Numbered from the stretch's first letter, positions 35,357 through 44,434 are shown. The stretch is DNA of 64,000 bases from Wolbachia endosymbiont of Ctenocephalides felis wCfeJ (GCF_012277315.1 NZ_CP051157.1:496001-560000); one strand, 5' to 3'. Notes: generated from the sequence alone by a model not told the origin. Program-made: numbers and translations.

Positions 35357-36563
35357 TATCTTCTTTTGTCTTTACAGCCCAATCATACATTTTTAGACCT
35401 TCTTTATTATCTATTTTTTTATAGTTTGAAAGGTATGGTATCATTTCAGCAATTGCATTTACCATATCACTCCGTCCTTTCTCGACCGCTATATCAATAG
35501 AAGATTGAAAACTATTATTAACCACTTTAGGATCAGCACCTTGTAATAAGAGAAAACGTACTATATCTATCTCCCCTCGTTTAACTGCATAAATTAAAGG
35601 AGTATCTCCAAATTTATTTCTAAGCTTTAACACTTCCTGAACTGTTAATCCAAGCTTTTCTAACTTACCCATCATCCCCCTTAAACAAACTAAGTTATTT
35701 TTTTTAATACAATAAAAAAACTGCTTACTGTAGTCATCAACAAATACTGTCGCTGGAAGGTGCTCATTAAAGTTATCATATTGTCGCTTATATATTGATT
35801 TGCTTTGTGCGTTTTGATGATACCACTCTTTTATTGATTCCCTGTTTAACTTTGTCCATTCCTGCAGGTTTTTCTTTTCCTCTTGTTTACCTTTTTCAGC
35901 AATGGGTTTTATTTGATTTTTTTCATCACGGTCTTCAGCTGACTTTTCTACTTCTTCTTTTTCAATTTGCCCATTCGCCTTTTTTTCTTCTGATAATTTA
36001 TTTGCACTATTTTCTGAAGGCTGATTCTCCTTAACATCAACCCTTCTATCAACTTGTAGATCTTTTTGCAGATCAGTTGCATTTTCATCTAAACCAACGC
36101 TTGGAGATAAAGCCAAATTTTTGTTCATTTCCTTATCGGTTACACTTGGTGGACTTGGAGTAACTTCATTTTTACTTTCTTCTGGTAGATTATTGTCAAA
36201 ATCTTTATCTCTTGCCCCTTTTTCATTTATAACTTTTTCAACCGTAGAAATTTCGTTCTCATTGTGCTTTAGCTCTTCTTTATCAGCCGCTTGTTCAGTT
36301 TTGGTATCCTGTGTTTTTTCAATATTCAATTCATCAATGTCGCTTTTGGAAAATTCCAGCTCGTTTTCCTGCTGGATTAGCTTGTGTGGTAAATCTTGCT
36401 TTAGGTCTTTCTCTATACCTACATCTTCATGTACAGAACCAACTGATTCACCCACATCAATTTTTTTTCCCTCAAGTTGCTCTACAGCAAATAGGTTCGA
36501 CGATCCAAATACGATAAATAACAATGTAAAGTATAAAATACTTCTCATAAATATCTCAAGCAT
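35325..36563 (-). CDS. Exported charged protein with C-terminal ankyrin repeats
   Basis: Function unknown. The product has about 407-412 residues (ATG 36548 gives the cleaner signal peptide, MRSILYFTLLFIVFGSSNLFA). A long Glu/Lys/Asp-rich disordered region follows (about 30-240), then a globular stretch (about 250-300) and two to three ankyrin repeats (about 310-375; FGDTPLIYAVKRGEIDIVRFLLLQGAD). The end EEDD overlaps the start of the pentapeptide gene. Both proteins carry signal peptides and protein-interaction repeats, so they probably work as a pair outside the cytoplasm. Confidence 0.8.
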   Translation of the reverse strand: MLEIFMRSILYFTLLFIVFGSSNLFAVEQLEGKKIDVGESVGSVHEDVGIEKDLKQDLPHKLIQQENELEFSKSDIDELNIEKTQDTKTEQAADKEELKHNENEISTVEKVINEKGARDKDFDNNLPEESKNEVTPSPPSVTDKEMNKNLALSPSVGLDENATDLQKDLQVDRRVDVKENQPSENSANKLSEEKKANGQIEKEEVEKSAEDRDEKNQIKPIAEKGKQEEKKNLQEWTKLNRESIKEWYHQNAQSKSIYKRQYDNFNEHLPATVFVDDYSKQFFYCIKKNNLVCLRGMMGKLEKLGLTVQEVLKLRNKFGDTPLIYAVKRGEIDIVRFLLLQGADPKVVNNSFQSSIDIAVEKGRSDMVNAIAEMIPYLSNYKKIDNKEGLKMYDWAVKTKEDNELQCNEEDD

Positions 36564-36780
36564 AAGCTTAATTAAGATGATACTATAATCAAATAATTAA
36601 TCTATAGTAAAAGATGAGCATGAAAAACAAAAAGCGATCAAGAATTTTATAATGCTCATTCTAGAGCATGGATAAAAAGGAGAAAAAGTATCAACAATTT
36701 AATCGTACGAGGTATGCAATAAACTGCCGTTCTTAGGTGACATTAGACTTAAAAAAGTCAAGATTTTCAATAGATTGCCT

Positions 36781-36821
36781 TGTATCTTTAAGAAAGCATC
36801 TAATGCTTTCTTAAAGATACA
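36781..36821. repeat. Perfect 18-bp inverted repeat, 5-base loop
   Basis: Arms TGTATCTTTAAGAAAGCA and TGCTTTCTTAAAGATACA flank TCTAA with no mismatch. It lies in the 515-base region between two divergent genes (starts 36563 minus and 37079 plus), so it cannot be their ordinary terminator, and no T-run follows on either strand. It might be a regulator site, an RNA hairpin or the end of a lost element. The rest of the gap shows nothing clear apart from the ribosome site AAGGAGG before 37079. Confidence 0.85.
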
Positions 36822-37078
36822 ACATTACTGGTTAGCACTTGTGTTAGTTCTTATATCCAAAAAAATTCTTGCATCACTGAGAATTCAATGCTATTACTAA
36901 CTTAGTATTGTAATATAAACACGTAGTGGGGCAAGTTCAATGTATAACAAGAAGCGAAAGAGCTAAACTTCAAGCATAGCGCTTGCGGTAAGTCTAATTA
37001 TAAAAGTTAGTGTAAAGAGGTTTTAATAGCCTGGTTGTTTTTAAAGGAACTAGGTTAATATAGCAAAGGAGGTATGCT

Positions 37079-39874
37079 ATGCCAACAAATTTTCCGATAT
37101 TACAAGAAATATTAATAGAGCTGAAAAAGGAAAGTAGCATTACCGTTCTAAGAAAATACTGTCAGGATGAATGGGAATTTCATGACTTATTGAGAGACTT
37201 AACAAATGATAAGGACTTTAAGCAAGCGTACATAGAAAAATATTTTAGCAAGAGCTTTAAAAAAGACTTGGATTGCTACATAAAATTAGCAAACCAGACA
37301 AAAAAAGCTGTCAGTAAGTACTTTGAAAGGAAAGGCATAGAGTTTCAAGCTTATTATACAGGAACTAATGATGCTGATAGAATTTTAAACATTAACCTGA
37401 CTAATTATAATGAAGAGCAGCAAATAAGGATTAGTGATATTTTACAGCAAGAGAAAAATATTAGTGAATTGAATGTGTATTGTAATAAAAAACATGACAT
37501 ACACGCTTATCGAAAAGATAAGGAAAGACATTATGAATTTCAAGATGGTGCATACTATGAAATGGCAAGCACTTGGTCTGCAATAGATAAATTGGGAAAA
37601 ACTTTTATGTGTACCCTAGTTATGAAGGTGAGTAATGATGGTATCACGGAAATACTGAAATTTAATGGTAAAAGTTTTACGGCGTCAGATGAAGTCTTAG
37701 AGTTAATAGAGCAAAATCGTGAGTTATACATTCAAGGCCTCTCTTTACATGAGGCTGTAAAAGCATTATTGGAAAGGAATAAAAATGCATCATTGCCTGA
37801 TGTTATACCAATTGCTAATAATAACCTGCAAAATAATGAATCTGTAAAGGTTAATCAGGACAAGGAATTAGATGGGCAAAACTTTGAAAATGATGCTAAC
37901 AATAACCTCCTTTTTCCTACTCACAATAATGCATCAATTCAAACAGAGATTAATCTACAGCAGGTTGCAACTCAGGTGGAAATTGACTCTCAACCAATTG
38001 CAACCCAAACAGAGGCTAGCCTACAGCACACTGAAGCTCAGACAGAAATTACTACACAATACGTTGAGGTCCAGACAGAAATTACTACACAATACGTTGA
38101 GGTCCAGACAGAAATTGACCTCCAATCAATTGCAACCCAAACAGAGGCTAGTTTACAACACACTGCGGTTCAGACAGGAATTACTACACAATACATTGCG
38201 GTCCAGACGGAAATTGACTCTCAACCAATTGCAACCCAAACAGAGGCTAGTCTACAACACGCTGCAGTTCAGGCAGAAGTTACTACACAACATGTTGAGT
38301 CTCAGACGGATACTGACTTCCGATCAACTGCAACTCAGCAAGAAATTAAAGAATTAAACAAGCAGAAGGATGATTTACAACATGAGCTCGAACGGGCTAA
38401 GCAAAACAATCTAGGGCTACAAGCTAAACTAACACAAAAAGATGAAGAGTTAGCAAACACATCAGCAAACCTACAAGAGAAAACACGAGAACTTGAAAAT
38501 GTACATGAAGAAAAGGAAAACCTAAAGAAAAAGTTAGAAGTGGCTAGTGCAGAAAAGAAAGAGTTGCTAAGTAAGTTAAGGGAATTACAAAAGGAACTAA
38601 ATCAACTAGAAGGGAAAAATTATGAATTAGAGGATAAGAACGACCGGTTAGAACGTTCTAATAAGAGCATAAAAGAGAGAGAAGAACAGCTTTTGCAAGA
38701 GATATTGAGTTTGGAAGAAAGGTTATCAGAAGTACGACAAGAAAAACAAGTGCTAATCGATAGTCTAAAAAGCGCTGAAGCAGAAAAGGCTGGAGTGAAT
38801 AAGGAACTTGTAAAGGCCAAGCAAACGATTGAAGAATTAGGTAAACAGAATGATAGTTTACAAGATAAGCTCGAAATGGAGGAGAAAAAACATGAGAAAT
38901 TGCAAGCCAAACTAAAACAAAAGAGTGAAGAATTGGCAAGCATATCAGAAAATCTACAGGAGGCAACACAAGAACTTGAAAGTGTGTATGAAAAAAAAGG
39001 AAATATGGAAAAAGACCTGAAAGTTGTTAATACAAAGAGGGAGAAACTAGAAGATGAATTAAAGCGATTTGAAGAAGAGGTAGAACAAGCAGAATGCATA
39101 ATGAATGAAAAGGAGAAGTATATAACAAATTTAAAATCCCAAATGCAAAACTTGGAAAGTGAGAGTAAGGCGTGTATAGAATCTTCTAAACAAGAAATAG
39201 AGGAGTTATTGTGGAAAATTACAGAGTTAACAGAAAAGCTAAAGCTAACAGATGAACAAGTTAAGAAGCAAAGAGACCAGTTACAAGCAGAAGTAGCGCA
39301 AGAGATAGTAGATAAGTATGGTCCGCAACTGAAGTCGAGATTTGAAGAGTATGAAGGTGAAATTGACGTATTAAAAGCAAAGATTGAAGGATGGGAAGAA
39401 ATGTTCACAGCATTGACAGAAATAGTTGCGAATAAAGTCCAAAAAATTAAAAAAGTAAAGGATGAACTTTGCAGTAGTACAGGAGAAGTAGAAGATTTAG
39501 ATAGTCAAGTGAAATACTTAAGCAGTCAAGTAGAAATGTTAAGTATAGAAATTCATCAACTATTTACTAGTAAACAAAAGATTTTTAACGATCATGCAAA
39601 AACATTTTATAAGCTTACCGGAAACATTGATGATTTAGAAGAAGGACCTAGGTCCCCAAGGTGTGACAGCACATCTCATAACGATTGTGAGAGTTATAAT
39701 GGTCATTTAAAGAAGAGAAAACTATCTAGATCTTCAAGCTCTGACAGCAGGTATGATAGCAGTAAGGAAAGTTACGATAATCCTCTCAGCTTTGTCAGCA
39801 GCCTCTCAAAGGTGTGTAGTCCATCTTGCATTAGCCAAAGCCAGTGCAGCGACCACAGCAGTGTCCACCCTTAA
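37079..39874 (+). CDS. Large coiled-coil protein with 11-residue repeats and Ser-rich tail
   Basis: No family recognised; effector-like. It has 931 residues from ATG 37079, behind a strong ribosome site (AAGGAGG). The N-terminal globular domain (about 1-225; MPTNFPILQEILIELKKE) is followed by Gln/Thr-rich 11-residue repeats (about 287-420; VQTEITTQYVE-type). A very long Glu/Lys coiled coil follows (about 420-850). The tail (about 860-931) has a basic patch LKKRKLSRSSSSDSR and many Ser and Cys. No signal peptide or membrane segment. The last 69 bases run antisense to rsmE. The layout would suit type IV secretion into the host, but that is inference. Confidence 0.8.
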   Translation: MPTNFPILQEILIELKKESSITVLRKYCQDEWEFHDLLRDLTNDKDFKQAYIEKYFSKSFKKDLDCYIKLANQTKKAVSKYFERKGIEFQAYYTGTNDADRILNINLTNYNEEQQIRISDILQQEKNISELNVYCNKKHDIHAYRKDKERHYEFQDGAYYEMASTWSAIDKLGKTFMCTLVMKVSNDGITEILKFNGKSFTASDEVLELIEQNRELYIQGLSLHEAVKALLERNKNASLPDVIPIANNNLQNNESVKVNQDKELDGQNFENDANNNLLFPTHNNASIQTEINLQQVATQVEIDSQPIATQTEASLQHTEAQTEITTQYVEVQTEITTQYVEVQTEIDLQSIATQTEASLQHTAVQTGITTQYIAVQTEIDSQPIATQTEASLQHAAVQAEVTTQHVESQTDTDFRSTATQQEIKELNKQKDDLQHELERAKQNNLGLQAKLTQKDEELANTSANLQEKTRELENVHEEKENLKKKLEVASAEKKELLSKLRELQKELNQLEGKNYELEDKNDRLERSNKSIKEREEQLLQEILSLEERLSEVRQEKQVLIDSLKSAEAEKAGVNKELVKAKQTIEELGKQNDSLQDKLEMEEKKHEKLQAKLKQKSEELASISENLQEATQELESVYEKKGNMEKDLKVVNTKREKLEDELKRFEEEVEQAECIMNEKEKYITNLKSQMQNLESESKACIESSKQEIEELLWKITELTEKLKLTDEQVKKQRDQLQAEVAQEIVDKYGPQLKSRFEEYEGEIDVLKAKIEGWEEMFTALTEIVANKVQKIKKVKDELCSSTGEVEDLDSQVKYLSSQVEMLSIEIHQLFTSKQKIFNDHAKTFYKLTGNIDDLEEGPRSPRCDSTSHNDCESYNGHLKKRKLSRSSSSDSRYDSSKESYDNPLSFVSSLSKVCSPSCISQSQCSDHSSVHP
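37939..38345 (+). repeat. 33-bp coding minisatellite
   Basis: About 12 units of 33 bases encode 11-residue repeats. Two neighbouring units (38042-38074 and 38075-38107; ACAGAAATTACTACACAATA plus 13 more) are identical. Other units alternate between IDSQPIATQTE-like and ASLQHTAVQTE-like forms, so blocks of two to three units were also copied. The array stays in frame and should vary in length between strains. Confidence 0.85.
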
Positions 39875-40513
39875 GATTCTTTTTCCCAGACTTAATTTCT
39901 GACAGAACTTATCAGCAAAGCTAAGTTCATCGTGTGAGAAACCGCCTTCGGGACCAACAATAATAACAACATTTTTTTTGTTTTTCAGAACCTCATTAGG
40001 AGATTTTCCCTGCCCTGTTTCATCACATAAAATAAAACTTCTATCCTGAGAGTCAAATAAATCACGAAAATGAATAGGGGACAAGATCTCTGGCACACTT
40101 GTTCTACCACATTGTTCTGCTGCTTCAATTGCCTGTAATCTTGCTCTACTTAGATTAATATTTTTTACTACTGTATGTTCTGTTAAAATGAATTGAATAC
40201 AGGTTACTCCCATTTCAGTTGCCTGTCTTACTATGTTGCTCAAAGCAGCACTTTTTACTATAGCACAGTATAAGTACAAATTTTCTTCGCATTGCTGCCG
40301 TTTAGTACATTCTTTGAGTGTAACCTTCACCAATTTATGCGATATATCAACTATCTCTCCTAACCACTCTCCATTTTTTCCATTAAAAAAGGAAACATTA
40401 TCATACTCTTTAAGCCGCATTACGTTGCAAATGTAATGACTTTGTCGCGGATTTAACACCAAACTAACGCCTTGCGATAACGCTTCCTCGACATAAAGTC
40501 GGATTTTTTCCAT
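39806..40513 (-). CDS. rsmE: 16S rRNA (uracil-1498-N3)-methyltransferase
   Basis: SPOUT-class enzyme that methylates U1498 of 16S rRNA using S-adenosylmethionine. The 235-residue protein has the N-terminal PUA-like domain (NPRQSHYICNVMRLKEYD) and the knotted SPOUT core with VIIVGPEGGFSHDEL and, at the C terminus, LGKRILRVDTAVVAALA. Length is normal. Its last 69 bases lie opposite the tail of the coiled-coil gene. The conserved C-terminal knot is encoded there, so the overlap constrains the other protein. Confidence 0.94.
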   Translation of the reverse strand: MEKIRLYVEEALSQGVSLVLNPRQSHYICNVMRLKEYDNVSFFNGKNGEWLGEIVDISHKLVKVTLKECTKRQQCEENLYLYCAIVKSAALSNIVRQATEMGVTCIQFILTEHTVVKNINLSRARLQAIEAAEQCGRTSVPEILSPIHFRDLFDSQDRSFILCDETGQGKSPNEVLKNKKNVVIIVGPEGGFSHDELSFADKFCQKLSLGKRILRVDTAVVAALALANARWTTHL

Positions 40514-40790
40514 TTAATATATATTTTTATTAACAATAATCTTATCAAACAAATTATCACCAGCAAGCTGAATCATTATCTTATACCTAGAAAATTATCT
40601 GTTTGAATGAACCAGTAATGCTAAAAATGAACTTCCCTTCCAACAATAAAAGATAGAAGGTTATTTGCTACTTTTTCTCTTATCTCCATCTTTAGTAACA
40701 ATCTTCTATGAAGATAGTTTTTCTTTCAGCTTCTTCGAGTAATTGTTTTGCTGCAATTCTGGACAGATACAGAATGATAGCTGCAAGGTT

Positions 40791-41582
40791 TTAGTTATAA
40801 GGTGGGAAGTGCCAATTTTTAGGTGATAATGTAAATACTTCAACGCTATCTTTTGTTACTCCAAGCGTATGTTCAAACTGTGCAGAGAGTGAAAGGTCGC
40901 GTGTTGTGACTGTCCAGCCGTCTAGCTTGCTGAGCAAAGTTTCATGTTTCCCAGCATTGATCATTGGTTCTATTGTAAAAAACATACCCTCCTTTAAGAC
41001 AAGACTTTCATCTTTATCATAAAAATGTAATACATTTGGCAGAGCATGGAAGACCTTTCCTATACCGTGTCCACAATAATTACGTACTATAGAATATCCA
41101 AAATTTCCAACATATTTCTCTATAGCAAGCCCTATTTCATTCAATTTGTTTCCGGGCTTGACTTGTTTTATTGCTTCCATCAATGCACCATAAGTAGCAC
41201 TACACAAGCGCTTTGCTTTTATTGATGGGTTACCAACCCAAAACATACGGCTTGTATCACCATACCAGCCATCTAAAATTACTGTAACATCTATATTTAC
41301 AATATCCCCATCTTTAAGCGGCTTATCATCAGGAATGCCATGACAAACAACAGCATTTTTTGAGGTACAAATTGATTTGGGATACCCCCTGTAATTAAGT
41401 GGTGCTGGAATTGCGCCTGCTTTGATTATGAAGTCATGACATAAATCGTTTAACTCATTAGTTGTTACCCCTGCCTTTACATACGGTGTAATGAAATCAA
41501 GAGTCTCAGCTGCTAACCTGCCAGCCTTACGCATAAAGTTGAAGTCTTCTTGTGAATGTATAGTTATTTTCATGTTTTCCAT
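40791..41582 (-). CDS. map: Methionine aminopeptidase, type I
   Basis: Removes the initiator methionine from new proteins. The 263-residue protein keeps the metal ligands and catalytic His: VVCHGIPD, the first Asp in NIDVTVILDGWYGDTSRMF (two Asp), His in NYCGHGIGKVFH, Glu in FFTIEPMI and Glu in QFEHTLGVT. ATG 41573 (MKITIHSQEDF) is a possible start three codons in. The 277-base gap downstream (40514-40790) holds a short open minus-strand piece after the map stop (RIAAKQLLEEAERK) that was not recognised. Confidence 0.97.
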   Translation of the reverse strand: MENMKITIHSQEDFNFMRKAGRLAAETLDFITPYVKAGVTTNELNDLCHDFIIKAGAIPAPLNYRGYPKSICTSKNAVVCHGIPDDKPLKDGDIVNIDVTVILDGWYGDTSRMFWVGNPSIKAKRLCSATYGALMEAIKQVKPGNKLNEIGLAIEKYVGNFGYSIVRNYCGHGIGKVFHALPNVLHFYDKDESLVLKEGMFFTIEPMINAGKHETLLSKLDGWTVTTRDLSLSAQFEHTLGVTKDSVEVFTLSPKNWHFPPYN

Positions 41583-41773
41583 ATATTATAGTAATTATCA
41601 CAACACCTATGCAAAACTAACAGCTCTGCTAATAACTTATTATCAAAGTAAGTGCCATAGAACTCAGTGTCAAGTGTATAACTGTTTGAGTATTTCAATA
41701 TATTTCCATCTGGAAGCCAGTGCATAGCACACAGTCATGCACATCAAGTTTAAAGTTGTAAGTCGAAATAAAA

Positions 41774-41802
41774 TTGGATATTTGTGAGGAGTGGTGTATA
41801 AT
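41774..41802 (+). promoter_or_regulatory. Sigma-70 promoter upstream of hemB
   Basis: TTGGAT (41774-41779) and a perfect TATAAT (41797-41802) are 17 bases apart, 163 bases before the hemB start. The long leader between them shows no recognised riboswitch. The remaining part of the 382-base map-hemB gap shows nothing else. Confidence 0.55.
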
Positions 41803-41964
41803 TATCAATATTTTTAAGCGCTATAGTTGTGGCTTTTCCTAAGTTTTCCGATCCCAAAAATAACGTCACCTTTCACTATATCTTTGGTACTAAAAAAATA
41901 AAGATATTTTTATTCACTTTCTCAATGATATCTTGGGTTTTATCAACAAGAATCAAACAAAGGC

Positions 41965-42972
41965 ATGACGTTTAATTTTCCAAGCACACGTTTAAGACGT
42001 AGGCGCTCAAGTGTGTGGGTGCGCAATTTAACGAGTGAAAGCATTTTATCAATAAATGATTTGATTTTGCCTCTTTTTGTTCATGACAGAAGAGAAACAA
42101 CAGAACCAATTCCTGGTTTACCTGATATAAAATGTTACTCAATAGATGGATTGGTTTCCATAGCTCAGGAAGCTGAAAATTTAGGAATTAATGCTATTGC
42201 AGTTTTCCCTGTAGTTGACAGTAAATTAAAATCCGAGAATGCTGAAGAAGCATACAACCCAAACAATTTAATCTGCAGGACAATTCGTGCCGTAAAATCA
42301 AAGGTGCCTAATATTGGTATTATCGCGGACGTTGCACTGGATCCATACACTACTCACGGTCATGATGGCATTTTAAAAAGCAATCAGATAGACGTGGAAA
42401 ACGATGAAACTATCTCAGTGTTGCTAAAGCAAGCACTTATTTTAGCAAAAGCAGGATGTAATATGGTTGCTCCTTCTGATATGATGGATGGTAGAATAGG
42501 AAAAATAAGAAGGACATTGGATGATAATGACCTTCAGGATGTGTCAATATTGTCTTATGCAGTAAAATATTGCTCCAGTTTCTATGCACCATTTAGGCAA
42601 GTTGTTGGTTCATGTGCGTCATCAAATTCTATCGATAAAAGTGGTTATCAAATGGACTGTAGAAACGCAAGAGAGGCCATTTGCGAAATTAACATGGATA
42701 TAAACGAAGGTGCAGATTTCATTATGATAAAGCCCGGAATGCCATACTTAGATGTAATTAAAACAGCAAGTAATAAGTTTAATTTTCCGATTTTTGCTTA
42801 CCAAGTAAGCGGTGAGTACGCAATGATAAAGGCCGCAACAAACAATGGCTGGCTGGATTATGACAAAGTAATTTATGAGTCTTTAATTGGCTTTAAACGC
42901 GCAGGTGCGAGTGCAATATTTACCTATGCAGCGCTTGATGTTGCAAAAAATCTGATGGCACAAAGATCTTGA
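41965..42972 (+). CDS. hemB: Delta-aminolevulinic acid dehydratase (porphobilinogen synthase)
   Basis: Condenses two 5-aminolevulinates to porphobilinogen in haem synthesis. The 335-residue protein shows the Schiff-base region APSDMMDGRIGKIRR, the second lysine in FIMIKPGMPYLDVI and the metal region DVALDPYTTHGHDG. The latter lacks the Cys triplet of zinc enzymes, so it belongs to the magnesium-dependent, Asp-rich alphaproteobacterial type. The start ATG 41965 is followed by FPSTRLRRRR, a typical beginning. Length is normal. Confidence 0.96.
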   Translation: MTFNFPSTRLRRRRSSVWVRNLTSESILSINDLILPLFVHDRRETTEPIPGLPDIKCYSIDGLVSIAQEAENLGINAIAVFPVVDSKLKSENAEEAYNPNNLICRTIRAVKSKVPNIGIIADVALDPYTTHGHDGILKSNQIDVENDETISVLLKQALILAKAGCNMVAPSDMMDGRIGKIRRTLDDNDLQDVSILSYAVKYCSSFYAPFRQVVGSCASSNSIDKSGYQMDCRNAREAICEINMDINEGADFIMIKPGMPYLDVIKTASNKFNFPIFAYQVSGEYAMIKAATNNGWLDYDKVIYESLIGFKRAGASAIFTYAALDVAKNLMAQRS

Positions 42973-43033
42973 CGGGCTTTGTATTCATCATGATAAATTT
43001 AGTAGACTTTTTGCACAACAATTTTCAGCGTCG

Positions 43034-43272
43034 CGGTGAAAAACAAAAAACCACTTGACAATCCCCAAAAGTCAGCTTATCATATGATCGAAGCTATTTA
43101 TTTAGTTTCAATCTGTGCAGATTAAACGACGAAAGTATCACGGTTGGCGTCTTATGTTTAATTTTTTGCACTATGTGCACCTCATGTCTTTATTAATTTC
43201 ACCTAGACTTCTAGGTTTTTCCCTATACAAGCTGAAACGCGCTTATAAGTCGTTCAAGACAGTATAGTACGT
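43034..43272 (+). repeat. 240-bp dispersed repeat, copy 2 (inverse of 26047-26288)
   Basis: Same family as 26047-26288, in opposite orientation, 17 kb away. The core from TTTCAATCTGTGCAGATTAA (43109) through the 37-codon frame is almost unchanged between copies, while the 75 bases before it have drifted. It lies 60 bases after hemB and upstream of an IS5 remnant. Confidence 0.8.
43154..43267 (+). other. 37-codon reading frame inside repeat copy 2
   Basis: ATG 43154 to TAG 43267, encoding MFNFLHYVHLMSLLI and a basic end YKLKRAYKSFKTV. It has one base difference from the copy at 26055-26168. The palindrome AATCTGTGCAGATT lies about 35 bases upstream in both copies and could be a regulatory site. 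Translation is unproven. Confidence 0.3.
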
Positions 43273-43309
43273 CAAATAGAACAAGGGAGAATTTGAATAC
43301 TAGCTGCTC

Positions 43310-43525
43310 TGGGTTTCTTTTGCCTTTTTTTTCTGCTTAGTAAATTTCTTAACGTTTAAAATTAGATCAGTTGCAGCTTAAAAGCAGCTAGATTAGACAT
43401 TAAGAATAAAAAAACGCCAATTTATAAGGTTAATATAAATAATTAGCCACCGATCGGGGCTTCTTTTGCCTTTTTTCTCATTTGGTAAATTTCTTAATAT
43501 TTATAGCTAAAGCAATTCGAAAGCG
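43310..43525. repeat. AT-rich repeat fragments in tandem
   Basis: GGTTTCTTTTGCCTTTTTTT... AGTAAATTTCTTAA (43313-43352) is loosely repeated at 43457-43492 and at 31156-31190, and inverted near 25975-26020. Between them lies a GCAGCTTAAAAGCAGC hairpin. No gene is seen between hemB and the IS element. Confidence 0.5.
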
Positions 43526-43574
43526 TTGAGAATACCAGTATCTAAAAATAAATCTCAGAAGTTATGCAGTCAGT

Positions 43575-44434
43575 CTAGGCTCTGTGAAGAAAATTTCATC
43601 ATGAAAAAATAAGGAAAAATGTAGTAAGAACTGGTAGTTTAACTTAGCTAGAATAGAGAAACTACCGAATGGAATATTATATAAAAGAAGGAAATTGGAA
43701 ACAAATTTTTGGCTTTTTGAAAAGCATGAAAGGAATACACAGCAAGAATGAAGAGAAATTGAGAATGTTTGTGGAAGCAGTAGGTACATGGCCAAAAGTG
43801 GCTGCCAGTGGAGGCTTTTACCTAAAGTATATGGCAATTACAGAAGTATACACAGGTGATTTAAAAAGTGGTGTGAAAAGAAAATTTGGGAAAAGTTGTT
43901 TAAATATACACAGGAGCCAGATTTGGAAGTGCACATAATTGACGGAACAATCGTGAGAGCTCATGCCTGTTCTGCTGGATATAAGAAAAACTCTGCGAAT
44001 CAAGAAGCTTTAGGACGCAGCAAAGGTGGCTTCACAACAAAGATTCATGCTACTGTTGATGCACTTGGTAATCCACTGACTCACACCAGGTCAGAGGAAC
44101 GAAATTACACAAGCTGAAACGCTGACTAAAAACTTCGTTAACTCCATTGTAGTAGCTGAATAAGGGCTATGACAGCAATGCTTTTGTAGCCAGCCTTGAG
44201 AACAGAAAGTGTAAAGCTGTGATTCCACCAAAGAGGAATCGAAAGGTGCAGAGAAACTACGACAAACATCTTTATAAAGAGCGGCATTTGATTGAATGCT
44301 TCTTTGGAAAAATCAAGAACTTTAGACGGATTTTTTCTCGATTCGACAAGACTGCTGAGGTTTTTATGGGTTTTTTAAACTTCGTTGGCTCTCTCATATG
44401 GCTTCTCTAAAATTTTGTTCATAGAGCCTAGTTT
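43575..44434 (+). mobile_element. Decayed IS5-family insertion sequence
   Basis: Ends match as inverted repeats: CTAGGCTCTGTGAAGAAAAT on the left and, inverted, CTAGGCTCTATGAACAAAAT on the right. The palindromic CTAG at both outer edges could be the 4-base target duplication typical of the IS427 subgroup. The element is about 860 bp and contains a transposase broken by several frameshifts. The right end abuts, and truncates, a membrane-protein gene. Confidence 0.8.
43669..44410 (+). pseudogene. IS5-family transposase, multiply frameshifted
   Basis: Three open pieces make up one DDE transposase. Piece one (43669 on) leaves the true frame near 43800. Piece two (about 43896-44110) reads EPDLEVHIIDGTIVRAHAC then ALGRSKGGFTTKIHATVDA, with the first catalytic Asp. 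Another shift and a stop occur near 44090-44155. The third piece has GYDSNAF (second Asp), the RHLIECFFGKIKNFRRIF block (catalytic Glu) and ends LIWLL at TAA 44410. At least three lesions make it inactive. Confidence 0.85.

Noticed and set aside
38620-39408. 262-codon minus-strand frame inside the coiled-coil gene
   Set aside because: Ser/Cys-rich antisense shadow of Glu/Lys coiled-coil codons; the plus-strand gene has the ribosome site and domain logic.
40690-40790. Short minus-strand open piece after map (RIAAKQLLEEAERK)
   Set aside because: No start codon of its own and no recognised family; could be a readthrough extension or small remnant, but there is not enough to call a gene.
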